DNA of 64,000 nucleotides from Streptomyces pactum (GTDB lineage: Bacteria > Actinomycetota > Actinomycetes > Streptomycetales > Streptomycetaceae): assembly GCF_016031615.1 (NCBI RefSeq), contig NZ_JACYXC010000001.1, positions 4,588,001 to 4,652,000 on the forward strand, written 5' to 3'. The notes beneath the pieces are model-generated. The model saw nothing but the letters and a program-made list of their open reading frames with translations. It searched no databases and had not been told where the DNA came from. Shown here one piece after another: positions 59,233 through 64,000 of the stretch. A program made the translations under genes and the position numbers. How positions within the stretch are numbered: position 1 is the stretch's first letter; every line of letters starts with the position of its first letter.

Positions 59233-60554
59233 GCAGCGACCAGCCGGCCGGGCCCGCCGCCCCGTCCATGGACGCCGCCTCGTACAGCTCCTTGGGAATG
59301 GTGGTGGTGGCCGTCCCGCCCGGAGCGCCCGGCACGGCCGGTTCCGCCGGGGCCTCCTTCCACGCGATGTGGCGGGAGCTGCTGCCGGTCGGCCGGCACG
59401 CCGGCACCGGCGGCTACCGCCGCTACGCCTGGACCGCCGCCGACGCCGAGTGCCGGGACTGGTTCCGCGACCAGGCGCGCGCCCGCGGCCTCGGCTACGA
59501 GGTGGACCGCAACGGCAACCAGTGGGCCTGGCTGGGCGACCCGGCCGCCGGGGACGCGGTGGTCACCGGCTCCCACCTGGACTCGGTGCCGGACGGCGGC
59601 GCGTTCGACGGGCCGCTGGGCGTGGTGTCCTCCTTCGCCGCCCTGGACGAGCTGCGGGCCCGCGGCGCCCGGCCCGCCCGCCCGCTCGCCGTGGTCAACT
59701 TCGGCGACGAGGAGGGCGCCCGCTTCGGCCTCGCCTGCGTCGGCTCCCGGCTGGCCGCCGGACAACTGACCCCCGAGGCCGCCCACCGGCTGAAGGACGC
59801 CGACGGGGTGACGCTGCCGCAGGCCATGGAGCGCGCCGGGTACGACCCCGGCGCGATCGGCCCGGACCCCGAACGGCTCGCCCGGATCGGCGCGTTCGTC
59901 GAGCTGCACGTGGAACAGGGCCGCGCCCTGGACCTGTCCGGCCACCGGGTCGGCATCGCCTCCGCCATCTGGCCGCACGGCCGCTGGCGCTTCGACTTCC
60001 GCGGCGAGGCCAACCACGCCGGCACCACCCGGCTGGAGGACCGGCGCGACCCGATGCTCACCTACGCCGAGACCGTGCTCGCCGCCCGGAAGAAGGCCCG
60101 GCTGGCCGGCGCGCTCGCCACCTTCGGCAAGGTCGCGGTCGAGCCCAACGGCGTCAACGCCATCCCCTCCCTGGTCCGCGGCTGGCTGGACTCCCGCGCC
60201 GCCGACCAGGAGACCCTGGACGCGGTGGTCGCGGAGATCGAACGGTCGGCGCGGCGCCGCGGCGAGCGCGACGGGGTCGCGGTGGACGTGGTCCGCGAGT
60301 CCTTCACCCCGGTGGTGGAGTTCGGGCACGCGCTGCGCGACCGGCTCGCCGCGCTGCTCGGCGACGCGCCCGTGCTGCCCACCGGCGCCGGGCACGACGC
60401 CGGTATCCTCTCCGGGTCCGTGCCCACCGCGATGCTCTTCGTACGGAACCCCACCGGCGTCTCGCACTCGCCCGCCGAGACGGCGGCCGAGGACGACTGC
60501 CTCGCCGGGGTGACCGCGCTCGCCGACGTACTGGAGGGCCTGGCGTGCAGCTGA
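59229..60554 (+). CDS. M20-family amidohydrolase (allantoate/N-carbamoyl amidohydrolase type) in hut operon
   Basis: A 441-residue protein from GTG 59229, overlapping the hutU stop. Metal-binding motifs GSHLDSVPDGG (His116), NFGDEEGARFG, FVELHVEQG and GAGHDAGI are intact, as is the dimerisation-domain FRGEANHAGTT. The family hydrolyses allantoate or N-carbamoyl amino acids. Because it is translationally coupled to hutU and hutF and no hutG is present, it probably performs the final step, N-formylglutamate to glutamate and formate; that is inference. The real domain starts at about residue 40 (FHAMWRELLPVG). The DNA of residues 9-24 reads antisense as a permease-like peptide, an oddity described separately. 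Confidence 0.9.
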
Positions 60555-61918
60555 CCGCGCAGACCTACTGGGCCGAACACGCCTGGCTGCCCGCCGGCCC
60601 GGCCGACGGGGAGCCGGCCGGCCGGGTCGAGTCCGGCGTGCTGGTGGAGACCGGCGCGGACGGCCGGATCGCCGCCGTGACCGGCGGGGTGGCCACCCCG
60701 CCGCCCGGCGCCGTCCCGCTGCGCGGCCTGACCGTCCCGGGCCTGGCCAACGCCCACTCGCACGCCTTCCACCGCGCGCTGCGCGGCACCGTGCAGGCCG
60801 GCTCCGGCACCTTCTGGACCTGGCGCGACGTGATGTACCAGGTGGCGTCCCGGCTCACGCCGGACAGCTACTTCACCCTCGCCCGCGCCGTCTACGCGGA
60901 GATGGCACTGGCCGGCATCACCTGCGTCGGCGAGTTCCACTACGTCCACCACGCGCCCGGCGGCACCCGCTACGCCGACCCCAACGCCATGGGGGAGGCG
61001 CTGATCGAGGCCGCCGCCGAGGCCGGCATCCGGATCACCCTGCTGGACACCGCCTACCTCTCCGCCGGGTTCGGCGAGCCGCCCACCCGGCCGCAGCTGC
61101 GCTTCAGCGACGGCACCGCCGACGCCTGGGCGGAACGGGCCGCCGCGCTCACCGGCCGCCCGCACGCCCGGATCGGCGCCGCCGTCCACTCGGTGCGCGC
61201 CGTCCCCGCCCCCCAGCTCGCCACCGTGGCCCGCTGGGCGGCCGACCGCGCCGCGCCGCTCCACGTCCACCTGTCCGAGCAGACCGCCGAGAACGACGCC
61301 TGCCGCGCGGCGCACGGCCGCACCCCCACCCGGCTCCTCGCCGACCACGGCGTGCTCGGCCCCCGGACCACCGCCGTGCACGCCACCCACCTCACCGACG
61401 AGGACATCGCGCTGCTCGGCGGCAGCGGCACCGGGGTGTGCATGTGCCCCACCACCGAACGCGACCTGGCCGACGGCATCGGACCGGCCCCCCGGGTGGC
61501 GGCCGCCGGCAGCCCGCTGAGCCTGGGCAGCGACAGCCACGCCGTGATCGACCTCCTCGAAGAGGCCCGCGCCATGGAGCTGAACGAGCGGCTGAACGCC
61601 CGTACCCGCGGCCACTGGACGGCGGCCCGGCTGCTGACCGCCGCCACCGCCGGCGGACACGCGGCACTCGGCTGGGACGGCGCCGGACGGATAGCCGCCG
61701 GCGCGCCCGCCGACCTGACCACCGTCGCGCTGGACTCGGTGCGCACCGCGGGCCCGCCGCCCCGGCTGGCGGTGGAGACCGCGGTGTTCGCGGCGACCGC
61801 CGCGGACGTCCGGCACACCGTGGTCGCCGGCCGCCAGGTGGTGCGCGACGGGCACCACCTGCTGGTGCTTGACGTGGCGCGGGAGCTGTCCGCGTCCATC
61901 GCGGCGCTGCACGACTGA
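60545..61918 (+). CDS. hutF: Formimidoylglutamate deiminase
   Basis: A 457-residue amidohydrolase-superfamily enzyme from GTG 60545, overlapping the preceding gene by 10 bp. It removes ammonia from N-formimino-L-glutamate to give N-formylglutamate. Metal-binding residues lie in NAHSHAFHRALRG, HVHLSEQ and LGSDSHAVIDLLEE; VGEFHYVHHAPGGTRYAD is typical of HutF. With hutU and hutI it defines the formylglutamate route rather than the HutG formiminoglutamase route. A 12-bp hairpin follows the stop. Confidence 0.95.
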   Translation: MQLTAQTYWAEHAWLPAGPADGEPAGRVESGVLVETGADGRIAAVTGGVATPPPGAVPLRGLTVPGLANAHSHAFHRALRGTVQAGSGTFWTWRDVMYQVASRLTPDSYFTLARAVYAEMALAGITCVGEFHYVHHAPGGTRYADPNAMGEALIEAAAEAGIRITLLDTAYLSAGFGEPPTRPQLRFSDGTADAWAERAAALTGRPHARIGAAVHSVRAVPAPQLATVARWAADRAAPLHVHLSEQTAENDACRAAHGRTPTRLLADHGVLGPRTTAVHATHLTDEDIALLGGSGTGVCMCPTTERDLADGIGPAPRVAAAGSPLSLGSDSHAVIDLLEEARAMELNERLNARTRGHWTAARLLTAATAGGHAALGWDGAGRIAAGAPADLTTVALDSVRTAGPPPRLAVETAVFAATAADVRHTVVAGRQVVRDGHHLLVLDVARELSASIAALHD

Positions 61919-61925
61919 GCCGGGT

Positions 61926-61959
61926 GGGTACGGCCGTGCCCTCCCGGACGGCCGTACCC
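61926..61959 (+). terminator. Hairpin between hutF and hutI
   Basis: GGGTACGGCCGT (61926-61937) pairs perfectly with ACGGCCGTACCC (61948-61959) across 10 nt, eight bases after the hutF stop. It may attenuate transcription into hutI. The following spacer to 62151 contains a direct repeat CGACCCGAGCAACC at about 62087-62114. Confidence 0.6.
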
Positions 61960-62151
61960 CCGCCGTACGGCCCCGCCCGCGCCGGACCGCCCTGTCCCGC
62001 CGGACGGGGCCGGACGGGCCTCTGCCCACCGCCCGCCGCCCGGCCCGCCCGCACCCGGCACCCCACCGCCGCCCGTACCGCGACCCCGACCCGAGCAACC
62101 CGACCCGAGCAACCCGGCGCCCCGGCGGCCCGGGAAGGAGAGCACCCCGCG

Positions 62152-63402
62152 ATGACCCCCAGCCCCGCCCGCACGACCACACCCCCGCTCGGCGCGCCGG
62201 CCCGCGCCCACCGGCCCCGGCCCCGGACCACCACCGCCGTCACCGGCATCGGCACCCTGGTCACCAACGACCCCTCGCTCGGCGCGGGCCCGCTGGGCCT
62301 GGTCCGGGACGCGGCGGTCGTCATCGAGGGCGGACACATCGCCTGGGTGGGCCCGTCGGACCGGGCGCCCGCCGCCGACAACCGGGTGGACGCCCAGGGC
62401 CGGGCGCTGCTCCCCGGCTTCGTGGACTCCCACTCCCACCTGGTGTTCGCGGGCGACCGCACCGAGGAGTTCAACGCCCGGATGTCCGGCCGCGCCTACT
62501 CCGCGGGCGGCATCCGCACCACCGTCGCCGCCACCCGCACCGCGTCCCGCAACGTGCTCTCGGACACCGTCGGCCGCCACGTCCGGGAGGCGTTCCGCCA
62601 GGGCACCACCACCATCGAGATCAAGTCGGGCTACGGGCTCACCGTCGACGACGAGGCGCGCTCCCTGGACATCGCCGCCGCGCACACCGACGAGGTCACC
62701 TATCTGGGCGCGCACATCGTCGCGCCGGAGTTCGCCGACCGCCCGGAGGACTACGTGGCCCTGGTCACCGGTCCGATGCTGGACGCCTGCGCGCCGCGCG
62801 CCCGGTGGATCGACGTCTTCTGCGAGCAGGGCGCGTTCGACGGCGACCAGGCCCGGACCATTCTGACCGCCGGAGCCGCCCGCGGCCTGGTGCCCCGGGT
62901 CCACGCCAACCAGCTCTCGTACGGGCCGGGGGTGCGACTGGCGGTGGAGCTGGGCGCCGCGTCGGCCGACCACTGCACCCACCTCACCGACGAGGACGTG
63001 GACGCGCTGGCGAACGGGACGACCGTCGCCACCCTGCTGCCGGGCGCGGAGTTCTCCACCCGCTCCCCGTACCCGGACGCCCGCCGGCTGCTGGACGCCG
63101 GGGTCACGGTCGCCCTCTCGCCGGACTGCAACCCGGGGTCGTCCTACACCAGTTCGATGCCGTTCTGCGTGGCGCTCGCGGTCCGCGAGATGGGGATGAC
63201 CCCGGACGAGGCGGTGTGGGCGGCCACCGCCGGCGGCGCCGCCGCGCTGCGCCGCACCGACGTCGGCCGGGTCGCCCCCGGCGCCCGCGCCGACCTGACG
63301 CTCCTCGACGCCCCCTCACACGTCCACCTCGCCTACCGGCCGGGCGTCCCGCTGGTCGCGGCGGTGTGGAAGGACGGGGTGCTCGGCCACGGCACCGGCT
63401 GA
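62152..63402 (+). CDS. hutI: Imidazolonepropionase
   Basis: A 416-residue amidohydrolase that opens imidazolone-5-propionate to N-formimino-L-glutamate, the third step of the pathway. GFVDSHSHLVFAGDRTEEFNARM supplies the metal ligands, with IKSGYGLTVDDEARSL, PRVHANQLSYGPG, HCTHLTDEDVDAL and the metal Asp in ALSPDCNPGSSYTSSM. ATG 62152 follows GGAAGGAG at a rather long distance (11 bp). The N-terminal 25 residues are a Pro/Arg/Thr-rich variable tail. It is the last gene of the hut cluster and convergent with the sigma factor gene. Confidence 0.97.
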   Translation: MTPSPARTTTPPLGAPARAHRPRPRTTTAVTGIGTLVTNDPSLGAGPLGLVRDAAVVIEGGHIAWVGPSDRAPAADNRVDAQGRALLPGFVDSHSHLVFAGDRTEEFNARMSGRAYSAGGIRTTVAATRTASRNVLSDTVGRHVREAFRQGTTTIEIKSGYGLTVDDEARSLDIAAAHTDEVTYLGAHIVAPEFADRPEDYVALVTGPMLDACAPRARWIDVFCEQGAFDGDQARTILTAGAARGLVPRVHANQLSYGPGVRLAVELGAASADHCTHLTDEDVDALANGTTVATLLPGAEFSTRSPYPDARRLLDAGVTVALSPDCNPGSSYTSSMPFCVALAVREMGMTPDEAVWAATAGGAAALRRTDVGRVAPGARADLTLLDAPSHVHLAYRPGVPLVAAVWKDGVLGHGTG

Positions 63403-63570
63403 CCCCAGGGCCCGCGCCGCCCGGGCCGCGCGCCGGCCGGGCCGCGCGCGCCCCGGGACGTGCCCCGTACGCGCTCCGGGGGGCGAGCCCCGGCCCGCCC
63501 CGGCACGAACTTCTGACGAACCCGTACGCGCGCCCCGGACCTGAGGCCCCCGGCAGCCCCGGTACGCACC

Positions 63571-63605
63571 GAGGGCCCGCGCCGGAACGAACCGGGCGGG
63601 CCCTC
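63571..63605. terminator. Bidirectional hairpin between hutI and sigma factor gene
   Basis: GAGGGCCCGC (63571-63580) pairs perfectly with GCGGGCCCTC (63596-63605); the loop contains a further CCGG-N6-CCGG pairing. Confidence 0.7.
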
Positions 63606-63626
63606 GCGGGGGGCGGGACGGAGCGT

Positions 63627-64000
63627 TCACTCCTCGACCAGCAGCCCCTTGCGGAGCCGTACCAGCGTCCGGGAGAGCAGCCGGGAGACGTGCATCTGGG
63701 AGATGCCCAGCTCCTCACCGATCTCGGACTGCGTCATGTTCGCCACGAACCGCAGGGACAGGATCTTGCGGTCACGGGACGAGAGCTTGGCGATCAGCGG
63801 CTTGAGCGACTCGACGTACTCGATGCCTTCGAGGCTGTGGTCCTCGTAGCCGATGCGGTGCGCCAGGGCCCCCTCGCCGTCGTCCTCCTCCGGCTGGGCG
63901 TCCAGCGAGCTCGCGGTGTACGCGTTGCTCGCGGCCATGCCCTCGACGACCTCTTCGTGCGACAGTCCGAGCCGCTCGGCCAGTTCGCCGACGGTCGGCG
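63627..64000 (-). CDS. SigB/SigF-family RNA polymerase sigma factor, partial
   Basis: The 3' part of a gene that runs off the right edge of the window. The visible 124 residues include region 3 (TVGELAERLGLSHEEVVEGMAAS) and region 4: LIAKLSSRDRKILSLRFVANMTQSEIGEELGISQMHVSRLLSRTLVRLRKGLL. This matches the SigB/SigF stress and sporulation group found in multiple copies in streptomycetes. Its place beside the hut cluster resembles the sigI locus of S. coelicolor as I recall it. An ATG at 63938 is internal; the start is outside the window. Confidence 0.92.
   Translation of the reverse strand, partial: PTVGELAERLGLSHEEVVEGMAASNAYTASSLDAQPEEDDGEGALAHRIGYEDHSLEGIEYVESLKPLIAKLSSRDRKILSLRFVANMTQSEIGEELGISQMHVSRLLSRTLVRLRKGLLVEE

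Overview
The window is chromosomal DNA from a high-GC actinomycete, almost certainly Streptomyces or a very close relative. Coding regions have strong G/C third-position bias, and many genes start with GTG. There is a tRNA-Leu(UAA) of the bldA type, two adjacent Rpf-LysM genes of which one follows a ydaO-type (c-di-AMP) leader, an eno-divIC-DUF501-ppx run, and several Streptomyces-specific small proteins. I see no insertion sequence, prophage, CRISPR array or rRNA. All functions are read from sequence motifs and remembered families; no database search was run.

Layout. 0.4-6.5 kb: an enoyl-CoA hydratase, a GAF-GGDEF diguanylate cyclase and hutH, then two small proteins. 6.8-15 kb: an L,D-transpeptidase lipoprotein, an RDD protein, a SnoaL-like protein divergent from an unusual HxlR-DUF2786 fusion, a DUF2079 membrane protein, an exported HNH nuclease and a membrane-anchored protein with a duplicated domain. 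15.3-23.7 kb: an HTH/N6-methylase-like protein with an altered catalytic motif, a membrane protein and a Ser/Thr kinase (each with an apparent one-base frameshift in a C run), a SurA-like lipoprotein, MazG and a DUF6479 protein. 24-28.5 kb: a cytochrome P450 and two Rpf cell-wall hydrolases. 29.8-38.3 kb: eno, divIC, DUF501, ppx, ASCH, ndh (with Rex-like palindromes) and cfa. 38.5-44.8 kb: an FtsX-type ABC exporter, bldA and a Bax-inhibitor-1 family protein. 46.3-53.7 kb: thiolase, GDSL hydrolase, cystathionine beta-synthase and a MatB-like acyl-CoA synthetase. 54.4-63.4 kb: an RpiR regulator, a PLP decarboxylase and the hutU-M20 amidase-hutF-hutI cluster. The window ends inside a SigB/SigF-family sigma factor gene.

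How the genes work together. hutH (3.9 kb) and the hutU cluster (57.5-63.4 kb) together encode histidine degradation through urocanate, imidazolonepropionate, formiminoglutamate and formylglutamate. Both transcription units carry the same inverted repeat, ATTCA-N14-TGAAT, around the predicted -10 element, which suggests one shared regulator. No conventional hutG is present; the M20 amidohydrolase coupled to hutU and hutF is the natural candidate for that last step. Cell-envelope and development functions are concentrated here too (Ldt, Rpf pair, kinase, DivIC, bldA, sigma factor).

Main uncertainties: start codons in Pro/Ala-rich N-termini, whether the C-run frameshifts are real or sequencing errors, and the role of the long GC-rich spacers, several of which contain direct repeats and no credible gene.
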